Origin: Candidatus Avilachnospira avicola
GTDB taxonomy: Bacteria; Bacillota; Clostridia; Lachnospirales; Lachnospiraceae
Reading direction: 5' to 3'
Length of the DNA: 54,067 nucleotides
Assembly (NCBI GenBank): GCA_018714245.1
Contig: DVNQ01000018.1
Location: forward strand, 1 to 54,067
The notes under the pieces were generated by a model, which worked only from the letters and a program-made list of their open reading frames with translations, ran no database searches and had not been told where the DNA came from. Below are positions 1 to 8,672 of this stretch, in pieces; the stretch's first letter is position 1; each line of letters starts with the position of its first letter. The position numbers and the translations under genes are program-made.

Positions 1-679
1 TAAGCCACTTGGAATCAGCTATGCCGAAGATCTCACAGATCGCCCGGCTCATAAGGGGTGTAGCCAGGGAGAAGGTGGTAGCCGTTCCTGCCAGCAGCGC
101 AAATACCGCCAGCACGTCTATCAGCTTTCCGAGGACTCCGTCAGTATGCTTTCCCAGTATGGCCCTGCAGGCCTCCGAGTATTTCTGCTTCCTGCAGCCC
201 CTCACATGGAGCATGAACCCGAAGCAGGCCGCAAGAGTAGCATAGAAGCTCCAGGGGATAGGCCCCCAGTGGAAAAGCGGGATCGTGGACGCCCAGTCCT
301 GCACGGATCCCAGTTCTGATATCCTGGGCTCTCCGGCATAAAGGATCCATTCACAGAGGGAATAGAAAAGTATGTCCGCCGCAAGACCTGAGGTAAACAT
401 CATGGCGCCCCAGGTAAATCCGCTGTATCTAGGCTTTTCGTCCTTTCCTCCAAGCCTGATGCTTCCGTATTTCGAAAATGCGATATAAAGCGAGATCAGA
501 AACACGGAAAGCCCCATGACCAGATAATAGAGTCCGAATTTGTTATCTATGAAGCTCCTGATCCCGGAAAGCACCGCCGTAGAACTCTCCGGTGCGATAA
601 GGAACACCAGACAGCACAACAGTATGATCGTAAACGGTATGATGGTAGTGACGGGATCTACATTCTTAAATATCTTCAT
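1..679 (-). CDS. BCCT-family transporter, N-terminal part (cut by window edge)
   Basis: Reading the minus strand from the ATG at 679 gives an open frame of 226 residues that runs off the left edge, so the C-terminal half is missing. It starts with a hydrophobic segment (residues 10-30) and has a second near 50-65. It then shows betaine/carnitine/choline transporter hallmarks: a SGFTWGAMMF-type stretch near residue 88, CEW, FHWGPIPWSFY, and a gK.iD.lavfa region. BCCT proteins import quaternary amines (glycine betaine, carnitine, choline) with Na+ or H+, or exchange them. The substrate cannot be read because the aromatic-box region lies outside the window. The ribosome binding site is weak. A consensus promoter lies 50 bases upstream. 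The family call is firm; the substrate is unknown. Confidence 0.85.
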   Translation of the reverse strand, partial: MKIFKNVDPVTTIIPFTIILLCCLVFLIAPESSTAVLSGIRSFIDNKFGLYYLVMGLSVFLISLYIAFSKYGSIRLGGKDEKPRYSGFTWGAMMFTSGLAADILFYSLCEWILYAGEPRISELGSVQDWASTIPLFHWGPIPWSFYATLAACFGFMLHVRGCRKQKYSEACRAILGKHTDGVLGKLIDVLAVFALLAGTATTFSLATPLMSRAICEIFGIADSKWL

Positions 680-727
680 GTTCAGCTCACTTTGTTCATT
701 TTTTCATATTTTAATCAAATTTTGAAC

Positions 728-756
728 ATTCTACTCTCTGGAAATGCTATTGTCAA
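728..756 (-). promoter_or_regulatory. Sigma-A promoter for the BCCT gene
   Basis: On the minus strand there is TTGACA (751-756), a 17-base spacer and TAGAAT (728-733), about 50 bases upstream of the BCCT start. This is close to consensus. The divergent trmL gene has a TATAAT at 782-787 but no convincing -35. Confidence 0.75.
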
Positions 757-815
757 GCTTTATCTCCCTTCTTTTCTGATATATAATTGTTCGGAAAGGA
801 AGGTCAGATAAAACC

Positions 816-1304
816 ATGAAGATCCTGCTCCATGAACCGGGCATTGCCCTCAATACCGGAAACATCGGAAGGACCTGTGTAGCCACCGATACTGAGCTGC
901 ATCTGATAAGGCCCTACAGCTTCCGCATAAATGAAAAAGAGATAAAAAGAGCCGGGATGGACTACTGGAAGGACGTCAGACTTTTCGAATATCTCGATTA
1001 TGACGATTTCCAGAGCCGCAATCCCGGCGCTAAGGTATATTATGCTACTACAAAGGCTCACCATATCTATACGGATGTAAGCTATGAGCCCGACTGCTTT
1101 ATCATGTTCGGAAATGAATCCCGGGGCATACCCGAGGAGATCCTCCTTGAGCACCCGGATACCTGCATACGCATCCCCATGTGGGACGCTTCCAGATCAC
1201 TCAATCTGGCAAATTCCGTGGCCATCATCCTCTATGAAGCCCTCAGACAGCAGGGATTCCCAGGATTTCAGATGACCGGAGAGCTTCACAGGCTGCACTG
1301 GTGA
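816..1304 (+). CDS. trmL: tRNA (cytidine(34)-2'-O)-methyltransferase TrmL
   Basis: A 162-residue SPOUT methyltransferase of the usual TrmL length. It methylates the ribose 2'-OH of the wobble base (C34/U34) in tRNA-Leu isoacceptors using S-adenosylmethionine. Visible motifs are the N-terminal NTGNIGRTC (residues 14-22), the FGNESRGIPEE loop (about 98-108) and the C-terminal IPM...RSLNLANSVAI knot region (about 120-137) that binds SAM. A good ribosome binding site (GGAAAGGAAGG) precedes the ATG by about a dozen bases. The gene stands alone and converges with oleate hydratase, the stop codons being 1 base apart, with no obvious terminator between them. Confidence 0.95.
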   Translation: MKILLHEPGIALNTGNIGRTCVATDTELHLIRPYSFRINEKEIKRAGMDYWKDVRLFEYLDYDDFQSRNPGAKVYYATTKAHHIYTDVSYEPDCFIMFGNESRGIPEEILLEHPDTCIRIPMWDASRSLNLANSVAIILYEALRQQGFPGFQMTGELHRLHW

Positions 1305-1305
1305 T

Positions 1306-3081
1306 TTATACCAGGCCGTAGCGTTTGAGGAGCTTCATCACATCCGTGCCCTCAAGCTTCTTCATGGCCTCATGGAGCACAAGCTTCTCCTTGAATCCAA
1401 GCTGCATATCCGTTATCTTTTTTCCGTCACGGAGCTTTACTGCGGCGTTCAGAAGATCCCTCACGTCATATACGCTTCCCCAGACCTCAGGCACTCCCCT
1501 GTCTATGTCGAGGAGGGTATATACCGCCTCCATACCGGTGCGCATGGAATACTCAGTGGTAAATATGGTATCCCTGGGAGTTTCTGCAAACTGTCCTATG
1601 AAAGCAAAGTTCACGGCGCCCTCAGGCACCACCTTAGGCCTGTCGCTTTCCTTCCTGGGCATGAAGAATGCGGTTATATAAGGCATCATGCAGGGGACTG
1701 TGTTGGCGCTGTTTGAAGCAAGCTCTTCTATCTCTCCCTCAGGTACGCCTATATGGTACAGCCACTCCATGCATATCTCTTTTCCGGTGCAATCACGCAT
1801 GGGCTTCTTGACATAGTCTCCGGGCCTGTCAGAGAAGAGTCCGTATATCCATACAAGGCAGTGGTCCTTGGGCTGTTCCCGGAACTGGGGCTGACGGTTT
1901 ATGGTCCAGCTCATGAGCCAGGAGGAGTCCCTTGCAGTAACTATGCCTCCCGTTACCACATTTCCGCTGAGAGGATCTCTCTTGCATATGGCCTTGATAT
2001 AAGGAAGTATCTTTCCGTCCAGGGTCTCGGTGGTGGCACTCATCCAGTTGGTGGCTTCCGGATCGCTGCAGAATTTCTCCGGGTGCCCGAAGGAGGGATC
2101 CTGAGCCGCTATCTTTTTCCACATGTCCCAGCCGCCTCCCTTTCTTATCTCGGGATCAAAAACTGCAGGCTGGTCCTGGCTTCCAAGAGCGGAGTTCTCC
2201 ACACAGCCTCCGTTGGTTATGAACACCAGATCATTTTCAGTAAGATCTATGGAATCTTCCCGCTCGCCTATCATTATATCTATATGCTCGGCAAGCTTTC
2301 TGTCGCCTTCGATCCTGAATCTGACTCCCGTTACCCTGACTCCATAATGGAATACCACACCATTATCCTCAAGATACTTTATCATGGGAAGTATCATGGA
2401 TTCATACTGATTGTATCTTGTGAATCTGAGGGCGCTGAAATCCGGCAGTCCCCCTATATGGTGGATATATCTCTGCAGATACCTCTTCATTTCCAGTGCG
2501 CTGTGCCAGTTCTCAAAGGCGAACATGGTCCTCCAGTACATCCAGAAGTTGGAATCAAGCACCTCATCATCAAAAAAGTCCGTGATCTTTTTATCCTCCA
2601 GCTCCTCATCCTCCGTGAAGAAGAGCTTCATGATCTCCATGGCGCCTTTATCCGATATGCCGAACTTTCCATCCGTATGGGCATCCTGACCCCTGTTTTC
2701 CGTGGCTCTGCAGAGCGAATAGTTGGGGTCCCGCTTATTGAGATAATAATACTCATCAAGTACGCTCAGCCCCTCAGTCTCTATTGAAGGTATGGAACGG
2801 AACAGGTCCCACATTACTTCAAAATGGTTATCCATCTCCCTTCCGCCTCTCATGACATATCCGAGACCAGGGTACATGTAGCCGTCACAGGCTCCTCCGG
2901 GAAGCTCCTCCTTTTCAAGTATGTGTATATGCTCTCCCTTCATGGCTCCATCCCTCACGAGATAACAGGCAGCCGTAAGTGCGGCCAGGCCGCTGCCTAT
3001 GATATATGCCGACTTTCTCTCCACTCCCTTGGGAGGAAGGGGCTTTACAAATGCTTCATAATTTCCGCTGGAATAATACAT
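1306..3081 (-). CDS. ohyA: Oleate hydratase (MCRA family)
   Basis: FAD-dependent enzyme that adds water to the cis-9 double bond of oleate and related fatty acids, giving 10-hydroxy fatty acids; in gut Firmicutes this is linked to detoxifying host unsaturated fatty acids. The ATG at 3081 is chosen because AAAGGAG sits 6 bases upstream; it gives 591 residues, the usual family length, whereas an upstream in-frame start would bury that ribosome binding site. The dinucleotide-binding motif is IIGSGLAAL (27-35). The GGREMDNHFE motif (79-88) contains the proposed catalytic Glu (residue 82), and RYNQYES contains the proposed catalytic Tyr. The leader carries a short perfect inverted repeat (3110-3126, GCCCGGA/TCCGGGC). 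The TetR gene upstream has its own terminator, so ohyA is probably transcribed separately. Confidence 0.95.
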   Translation of the reverse strand: MYYSSGNYEAFVKPLPPKGVERKSAYIIGSGLAALTAACYLVRDGAMKGEHIHILEKEELPGGACDGYMYPGLGYVMRGGREMDNHFEVMWDLFRSIPSIETEGLSVLDEYYYLNKRDPNYSLCRATENRGQDAHTDGKFGISDKGAMEIMKLFFTEDEELEDKKITDFFDDEVLDSNFWMYWRTMFAFENWHSALEMKRYLQRYIHHIGGLPDFSALRFTRYNQYESMILPMIKYLEDNGVVFHYGVRVTGVRFRIEGDRKLAEHIDIMIGEREDSIDLTENDLVFITNGGCVENSALGSQDQPAVFDPEIRKGGGWDMWKKIAAQDPSFGHPEKFCSDPEATNWMSATTETLDGKILPYIKAICKRDPLSGNVVTGGIVTARDSSWLMSWTINRQPQFREQPKDHCLVWIYGLFSDRPGDYVKKPMRDCTGKEICMEWLYHIGVPEGEIEELASNSANTVPCMMPYITAFFMPRKESDRPKVVPEGAVNFAFIGQFAETPRDTIFTTEYSMRTGMEAVYTLLDIDRGVPEVWGSVYDVRDLLNAAVKLRDGKKITDMQLGFKEKLVLHEAMKKLEGTDVMKLLKRYGLV

Positions 3082-3179
3082 TGTTTCTCCTTTCAAAGGA
3101 TATCCCCGTGCCCGGACCATCCGGGCATCCGGATCCTTTACATGAAGCATACTCCCCTTTCCATTTTATTGATATGGAC

Positions 3180-3217
3180 AAAAAGGCCGCCGTGATGCAG
3201 TATTTATCACGGCGGTC
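3180..3217 (-). terminator. Intrinsic terminator after the TetR gene
   Basis: A 12-bp stem (3185-3196 with 3206-3217, GGCCGCCGTGAT and its partner, one G-U pair) with a 9-base loop is followed on the minus strand by five Ts (3180-3184). It lies 24 bases beyond the TetR stop and separates that operon from ohyA. Confidence 0.85.
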
Positions 3218-3240
3218 AAAGTGATGGTATTTTTATCATT

Positions 3241-3816
3241 TCATCTGTTTTGATATGTTCTGTCGCTCCTGAACTTCTGCAGTGAGGAATCTATGTTTCC
3301 GAACATGATCGTCCCCACCTTTTCGCTCAGCTCCTCAGGGCTCTCCTTCATGCCTTCCTTTATCCAGTCCAGCATGACTCCCACAAAGGCATACATGTAG
3401 AACCTGGTGATGAAGCTCTTGTCCTCCTCCCTTACCGGGATATCCTGGGCCCGTTCCTCCACCACATCCTTTATAAGCTCATAGGTGATCCGGTAGAGAT
3501 ACACCTCAACCTGTTCCTGCCCGATGGACTTATATACATTCAGGATGAAGGGCTTATTGTCCAGGATGGCCTGGAAAATGCCGCAAAGGCCCTGCTGCCA
3601 TCCCTTATAGTCCTTCCTTCCCTCAAGGGCCTTCCTGGCATCCTCGGCACAGGCCCATTCCACAAGGTCATAAATGTCCTTGAAATGATAATAGAAGGTC
3701 ATGCGGCTGATTCCGCATTCGTTCGTTATGTCGCTGATGGTTATCTTATCCAGCGGTTTTTTAAGAAGCAGGCTCTTGAGAGAATCCTCAAGAGCCCTTT
3801 TCGTGATCTGTGACAT
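3241..3816 (-). CDS. TetR/AcrR-family transcriptional regulator
   Basis: A 191-residue DNA-binding regulator. Residues 1-50 are a typical TetR helix-turn-helix, with TISDITNECGISRMTFYYHF as the recognition region. The C-terminal part resembles the TetR_C_8 type found in DhaS-like regulators of Firmicutes. The ATG is 5 bases beyond the stop of the upstream P-type ATPase gene, so the two are almost certainly one transcript, ending at the terminator at 3180-3217. Its ribosome binding site is poor, suggesting translational coupling. The ligand and target are unknown. Likely targets by position are its own ATPase operon or oleate hydratase just downstream; the sequence does not decide. Confidence 0.88.
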   Translation of the reverse strand: MSQITKRALEDSLKSLLLKKPLDKITISDITNECGISRMTFYYHFKDIYDLVEWACAEDARKALEGRKDYKGWQQGLCGIFQAILDNKPFILNVYKSIGQEQVEVYLYRITYELIKDVVEERAQDIPVREEDKSFITRFYMYAFVGVMLDWIKEGMKESPEELSEKVGTIMFGNIDSSLQKFRSDRTYQNR

Positions 3817-3821
3817 ATCTT

Positions 3822-6458
3822 TTATTTTTCAAGCTTTCTAAGTACGAACTTCTCGATCTCCATGATGGGGATAACAAGGACTGCAAGCGCCAGTGCCACT
3901 CCATACTCAAAGAGGGAGATGTGCGTAAAGTCAAATGCGTCTGACAGGAAAGGTATGTATATGACCGCCGTAGTCAGCACAAGGGCTGCAAGCATGGCCA
4001 TGTATACGAACCTGTTGCTGGTCTTTAATGTAAATATCGAATGGCGGCGGGATCTCATGTTGAGGCTGTGGAACAGCTCAACCATGGACAGCGTCAGGAA
4101 TGCCATCGTGGTTCCGTCATGGGAATCCGCAAACTGCCATACTCCGCTCTCGATATAATCTCCGATCAGGAATGATGCCAGTGTAAGCAGGGCAATGACT
4201 GCGCCCTGGAAGAAGATATCAAAGCCCATGCCTCCGGCAAAAACTCCTTCCTTGGAGTTTCTCGGCTTATGCTTCATGACATCCGACTCTGCAGGCTCCA
4301 TGCCAAGTGCTATGGCAGGGAAGCTGTCGGTTATGAGGTTGATCCAGAGCAGATGGGCAGGCTCAAGTATGGTAAAGCCCAGGAGCGTTGCTGCAAATAT
4401 GGACATGACCTCCGCCAGGTTTGCAGAGAGCAGGAACTGGATCGACTTCCTTATGTTGTCGTAGATCCTTCTTCCTTCCTCTACCGCAGCTACTATGGTG
4501 GCAAAATTGTCATCTGCAAGCACCATGTCAGCTACGCCCTTCGTGACGTCGGTTCCGGTTATGCCCATGCCTATGCCTATATCCGCATTTTTGATGGAAG
4601 GAGCATCATTTACTCCGTCACCGGTCATGGCCGTTACCATGCCCTTCTTCTGCCACATCTTTACTATGCGGACTTTATGTTCAGGCTGCACCCTGGCATA
4701 TACGGTTATGTTCTCTATCTCTTTTTCAAATTCATCATCCGAAAGCTCATTGAGCTCAGCTCCGGTGATGGCCTTCTTACCTCCGTCAAGGATGCCGAGT
4801 TCCTTTGCTATGGCTATGGCAGTATCCTTGTGGTCGCCGGTGATCATGACGGTCTGTATGCCTGCTCCGTGACACTCCTCTATGGCAGGCTTTACCTCAG
4901 GCCTTACGGGGTCTATCATGCCTGAAAGTCCCACAAAGCAGAGCTCCTTTTCTATGGCCTCAGGAGAAGTATCCGAAGGAAGCTCCGTAAGGGCCTTTCT
5001 TGAAAGGGCAAGCACTCTCAGAGCCTTATCGGCCATGGCCTTGTTTGCCGCAAGTATCCTGCTTCTGAGCTCATCCGTAAGAGGCACTTCTTTTCCGTCC
5101 TCCACCATGGATGTGCAGTTCTTAAGGATCTCATCAGGAGCTCCCTTTGTGTACTGGGTAAGCCTACCTTCGGAATCCTTTATGATGACTGACATCATCT
5201 TACGCATGGAGTCAAAGGGGGCCTCACCCACACGGTCAAAGCCGGGGGTTTGCTTGAGTTTCCTGAATCCTGCCTTCATGGCATCATTTACAAGAGCGCA
5301 CTCTGTAGCCTCTCCGGCAGCCTCCCCTGTCTCTTCACTGTATGAAGCATCAGAGCAGAGAGCCATGCCCCTCACAAGGTCCTCTTCGTCAGAGGTCCAG
5401 TGCTCAACTACCGTCATCTTGTTCTGGGTAAGAGTACCGGTCTTATCCGAGCAGATGACCTGGGTACATCCCAGGGTCTCGACTGCAGTCAGCTTCCTGA
5501 TGACGGCCTTTCTCTCGCTCATCCTGGTCACGCCTATGGAAAGGACTATGGTAACGACTGCCGCAAGTCCCTCAGGTATGGCTGCAACCGCCAGGGATAC
5601 TGCTATCATGAAGGTATCCAGCACGATGGCAGAATCTATGGTATCGGCTCTTAACAGATTTACTGCAAATATCACCGCGCATATGCCTATGACAAGCACG
5701 GTAAGTATCTTTGACAGCTGGTTCAGCTTTATCTGAAGAGGGGTCTCTCCGGACTCCGCCTTTGTAAGGGCATCCGCAATCTTTCCCATCTCCGTATCCA
5801 TGCCGGTCCCGGTGACTACTGCCTTTCCTCTGCCATAGTCCACGGTGGAGCCCATGTATACCATATTTTTACGGTCTCCGAGAGGGACATCCTTTTCCGC
5901 ACCCAGGTTAAGGGCATCTATGATCTTGCTGACAGCCACTGACTCTCCGGTAAGGGCAGACTCGATGACCTTCATGCTGGCAGATTCGATGACTCTTGCA
6001 TCGGCAGGTACGGAATCACCTGCCTCAAGCAGGATGATGTCTCCCGGCACCAGCTTGTCGCTTTCGATCTTCATCTGCTTTCCGTCCCTTATGACATTGG
6101 CAGTCGCCTTAGTCATCTGTTCGAGGGCATCTATGGCCTTTTCAGCCTTGTTTTCCTGATATACTCCCAGGACTGCATTGATTATGACTACGGCCATGAT
6201 GATGATCACGTCCGCCATGCTCTCTCCGGAATATACCGAAGTCACTCCGGATATGACCGCAGCCACTATGAGCATGATTATCATGGGGTCCGCAAGCTCC
6301 TCCAGGAATTTCTTCCATAAAGGCGTCTTGGGAGCCTCCTTAAGTTTATTGAGGCCGTATTTCTGAAGCCTCTCCTCCGCTTCCTTTCCAGTCAGTCCCT
6401 GCTCCGAAGACCGCTGCTCCGAAAGCACCTCGCTGACTGTTTCAAGATAAGCTTTCAC
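3822..6458 (-). CDS. Calcium-type cation-translocating P-type ATPase (P2A)
   Basis: An 878-residue membrane pump that would export Ca2+ using ATP. All P-type landmarks are present: TGES of the actuator domain (170-173), the M4 motif AAIPEGL (293-299), the phosphorylated Asp in DKTGTLT (D338), TGDHKDTA, and the hinge MTGDGVNDAP. The M6 sequence NLITDSFPAIALG carries the Asn/Thr/Asp pattern of SERCA/PMCA-type calcium pumps, so calcium is preferred over heavy metals; no N-terminal metal-binding CxxC domain is seen. The start is a GTG (6456-6458) with AAGGAGG 8 bases upstream. It is the first gene of a two-gene operon with the TetR regulator. Mn2+ transport is an alternative, as in some PacL-like pumps. 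Confidence 0.93.
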   Translation of the reverse strand: MKAYLETVSEVLSEQRSSEQGLTGKEAEERLQKYGLNKLKEAPKTPLWKKFLEELADPMIIMLIVAAVISGVTSVYSGESMADVIIIMAVVIINAVLGVYQENKAEKAIDALEQMTKATANVIRDGKQMKIESDKLVPGDIILLEAGDSVPADARVIESASMKVIESALTGESVAVSKIIDALNLGAEKDVPLGDRKNMVYMGSTVDYGRGKAVVTGTGMDTEMGKIADALTKAESGETPLQIKLNQLSKILTVLVIGICAVIFAVNLLRADTIDSAIVLDTFMIAVSLAVAAIPEGLAAVVTIVLSIGVTRMSERKAVIRKLTAVETLGCTQVICSDKTGTLTQNKMTVVEHWTSDEEDLVRGMALCSDASYSEETGEAAGEATECALVNDAMKAGFRKLKQTPGFDRVGEAPFDSMRKMMSVIIKDSEGRLTQYTKGAPDEILKNCTSMVEDGKEVPLTDELRSRILAANKAMADKALRVLALSRKALTELPSDTSPEAIEKELCFVGLSGMIDPVRPEVKPAIEECHGAGIQTVMITGDHKDTAIAIAKELGILDGGKKAITGAELNELSDDEFEKEIENITVYARVQPEHKVRIVKMWQKKGMVTAMTGDGVNDAPSIKNADIGIGMGITGTDVTKGVADMVLADDNFATIVAAVEEGRRIYDNIRKSIQFLLSANLAEVMSIFAATLLGFTILEPAHLLWINLITDSFPAIALGMEPAESDVMKHKPRNSKEGVFAGGMGFDIFFQGAVIALLTLASFLIGDYIESGVWQFADSHDGTTMAFLTLSMVELFHSLNMRSRRHSIFTLKTSNRFVYMAMLAALVLTTAVIYIPFLSDAFDFTHISLFEYGVALALAVLVIPIMEIEKFVLRKLEK

Positions 6459-6535
6459 CTGATGTTCCTCCTTAGCATCGATGGTTATTTATGGACCGTA
6501 TGACTGAGCCCTTTTCTGCCCTGACCCCAGGGTTC

Positions 6536-6572
6536 AAAAAAAGACTCATCAGTCCTTTGTAACTGATAAGTC
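6536..6572 (-). terminator. Intrinsic terminator after the GT2 gene
   Basis: On the minus strand an 11-bp stem with one mismatch (6543-6553 pairs with 6562-6572, loop of 8) is followed by seven Ts (6536-6542). It lies about 105 bases beyond the stop of the glycosyltransferase gene and ends the rfbH-licD-GT2 transcript before the ATPase operon. Confidence 0.88.
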
Positions 6573-6677
6573 TCGCCATTTAATACAGAACCAGAAATAT
6601 AGATCTCATACATATATTCCAGAATGTTGGTTATGCAGCGCCATGCGCCGGCTACTCCCTTAACGTGTATGAGTATA

Positions 6678-7649
6678 TCAGCTCCGTCCACCATCGTCAA
6701 GGGCCTTTGCCGTCTCCGAGCGTTCCAGATCCGAGAGGATATATATGGGTCTGTCCTTTAATTCCTTAAATATGACAGAGATATATTCTCCGATGATGCC
6801 TATGATAAGGAACAGCACGGCAAACATGAAGCAGAGGGCTATGACTATGGTGGCATAACCGCTGGGCGCCGTACCTCTCGTAAGGATCGTATAGCCGATC
6901 AGCAGGATCCCCAGAAATGCCGACATGATCCCTGCATATATGCCAAGCTTAAGGGGCACATCGGAAAAGCAGATGATGGTATCCATGGAAAGCTTCCATA
7001 AACGCTTGAGACTGTAATGACTCTTTCCAGCCACCCTCACTCCCGCCTCATAGGGTATGACGGCTTTCCTGAAGCCGATGTTCTGCACATAGCCCCGGAG
7101 GAAGCGTACCTTTTCACGATAATTCCTCCGAAGTACGGATGCCGCCTTTTTATCCATCGCAAAGAAATCCGATGCGGAAGGCTCCATATGCATGTCGGAA
7201 AGTATGTTTACAAGCCCGTAAAAAGCCCTTGATGTCACGTTCTTTATAAGGCCTGCGCTCTCGTTCTTCGTACGGGCCATGTTTACTATCTCATAGCCCT
7301 CCTCTATCTTATCCAGTATGTCGGGGATCAGATCCGGCGGATGCTGAAGGTCGGCATCCATGAATATGAGCACGTCTCCGGAGGCATAATCAAGTCCCGC
7401 CGTCATGGCAGCCTCATGTCCGAAGTTTCTTGAAAAGCTGAGCACTGTCACATGCTCAGGATCCTTTTTCCGAAGCTCAGAAAGCAGGTCCCCGCTGCGA
7501 TCAGTACTTCCGTCATCCACAAACAGCATCTCATAACAGAGAGCTTCCCGGCTTTCGGAAAGCTCTCTGAGCACAGCGCTGGCCTTTTCATAAAATTGTG
7601 TAAGTCCGCCCTCCTCGTTGAAGACGGATACTATCAGGCTTAACAGCAT
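6678..7649 (-). CDS. GT2 glycosyltransferase of the polyprenyl-phosphate type (GtrB/ArnC-like)
   Basis: A 323-residue protein with an N-terminal GT-A domain and a C-terminal pair of membrane segments (about residues 230-255 and 265-290). Seen motifs are the N-terminal VSVFNEEGG, VDDGSTDRS, the DxD-type MDADLQHPPDL (about 96-106), and the two hydrophobic helices near FMFAVLFLIIGIIGEY. This architecture is that of enzymes that move a sugar from a nucleotide donor to undecaprenyl phosphate on the inner membrane face (GtrB, ArnC, DPM1-like). It is the last gene of the rfbH-licD-DUF6612 run. RBS AGGAAA is 6-7 bases from the ATG. It may feed a lipid-linked sugar to the surface polymer decorated by this cluster (inference). 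Confidence 0.9.
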   Translation of the reverse strand: MLLSLIVSVFNEEGGLTQFYEKASAVLRELSESREALCYEMLFVDDGSTDRSGDLLSELRKKDPEHVTVLSFSRNFGHEAAMTAGLDYASGDVLIFMDADLQHPPDLIPDILDKIEEGYEIVNMARTKNESAGLIKNVTSRAFYGLVNILSDMHMEPSASDFFAMDKKAASVLRRNYREKVRFLRGYVQNIGFRKAVIPYEAGVRVAGKSHYSLKRLWKLSMDTIICFSDVPLKLGIYAGIMSAFLGILLIGYTILTRGTAPSGYATIVIALCFMFAVLFLIIGIIGEYISVIFKELKDRPIYILSDLERSETAKALDDGGRS

Positions 7650-7662
7650 ATGGTTTCCTGTA

Positions 7663-8637
7663 TCACTCCGTTACGGTTATGCCAGTAAGGACATCGGCTC
7701 CGCCGATATAGGTCGCTCCGCCTGAAGGGATCTCAGTATACGCGGAAGGATCCACGGCAGGCATGGTGACAGGCTGTCCCTTGCTTGTAAAATCATAATC
7801 CATGATCATGACCATCTCAAGATCCAGGGATTCTCCCTCTCCTGCTATGACATAATGCATGATCATGGAGATATCCTCTCCAATAAGACTGTTGTCTGCT
7901 CCGAGCTCCATGCTGCCGGTGCAGCTTGTAACATTAAGGTCAAATGTATATCCGGGAAGCAGAGCGGAAAGATCCTGAGCCTGATCTGCCATGGCCATAT
8001 CCATTGCCTGCTTTACAAGAGCGTTGAGCTGAGTCGTGTCATAATCATAGGATACGGTCTTTACTCCGTTTTCCTCAGACATCCTCAGGTTCCTCATCAT
8101 GCCGGAAGCCATGTTGATGCTGTCTCCGGATGCGGTAGCAGCAGTAATGATATCAGCTATCGGGAACTCAGCCTTCTGCTTGGTGCCGTCCATATCCATA
8201 TAATAATAGCCATCGGCAAGATACATTTCCATCCTGTTTCGGGATACCACATCGGTGCCGTCATCCATGGCCATGTCAAGATCCATATATATCTTGGGAT
8301 TTGACATGTCGTTTGCATCATAGGCCAGGTCTCCGGATCCGGAAATGTTGAGAAGCCTGAGTCCGTTCATGCCGAAAGCCATATAAATGTCATAATCGGC
8401 CTCATAGGACTTTAACTCATTTGCCTGATTTGAAGCTGCTTCAACAAGCTGCTTTACTGAAGCTTCATCCTCAGTAAGCGCAGCCGCAGCCGGAGCTGCA
8501 GAAGCATTTCCCGCTCCGGGGCCTACCTCCTCAGAAAATACATAAGGCACGCCTGCAGGTCCATTTGCTGCAACGGCAGTACCCGACATAAGGGCAGCCG
8601 CAAGCAGAAGGGCGCCAAAAAATCTTACTTTTTTCAT
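7663..8637 (-). CDS. Secreted DUF6612-like protein
   Basis: A 324-residue exported protein. Residues 1-23 form a signal peptide with a likely cleavage site after AVA; there is no lipobox Cys, so it is secreted or released rather than lipidated. A low-complexity Ala/Gly/Pro linker (about 25-55) precedes a beta-rich domain full of Met/Asp pairs (MDLDMAMDDG, YYYMDMDG), which resembles the DUF6612/LppX-LolA-like fold of Firmicute exported proteins. Function unknown; related proteins may carry lipids. An AAGGAGG ribosome binding site lies 8 bases from the ATG. It sits between licD and GT2 in one operon, so a role at the cell surface is likely. Confidence 0.65.
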   Translation of the reverse strand: MKKVRFFGALLLAAALMSGTAVAANGPAGVPYVFSEEVGPGAGNASAAPAAAALTEDEASVKQLVEAASNQANELKSYEADYDIYMAFGMNGLRLLNISGSGDLAYDANDMSNPKIYMDLDMAMDDGTDVVSRNRMEMYLADGYYYMDMDGTKQKAEFPIADIITAATASGDSINMASGMMRNLRMSEENGVKTVSYDYDTTQLNALVKQAMDMAMADQAQDLSALLPGYTFDLNVTSCTGSMELGADNSLIGEDISMIMHYVIAGEGESLDLEMVMIMDYDFTSKGQPVTMPAVDPSAYTEIPSGGATYIGGADVLTGITVTE

Positions 8638-8672
8638 ATATAAAACCTCCTTAGTTTTATCTCTCTTTCAGT

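Noticed and set aside
1753-2787. 344-codon plus-strand open frame
   Set aside because: Lies antisense within oleate hydratase, whose protein is unmistakable; the frame is a shadow of its codon usage.
4882-5736. 284-codon plus-strand open frame
   Set aside because: Antisense to the P-type ATPase in a region with its core catalytic motifs; low-complexity Ser/Ala/Thr translation.
6485-6700. 71-codon minus-strand open frame beyond the GT2 gene
   Set aside because: It starts inside the GT2 gene and runs straight through a strong intrinsic terminator (6536-6572); no ribosome binding site or protein family.
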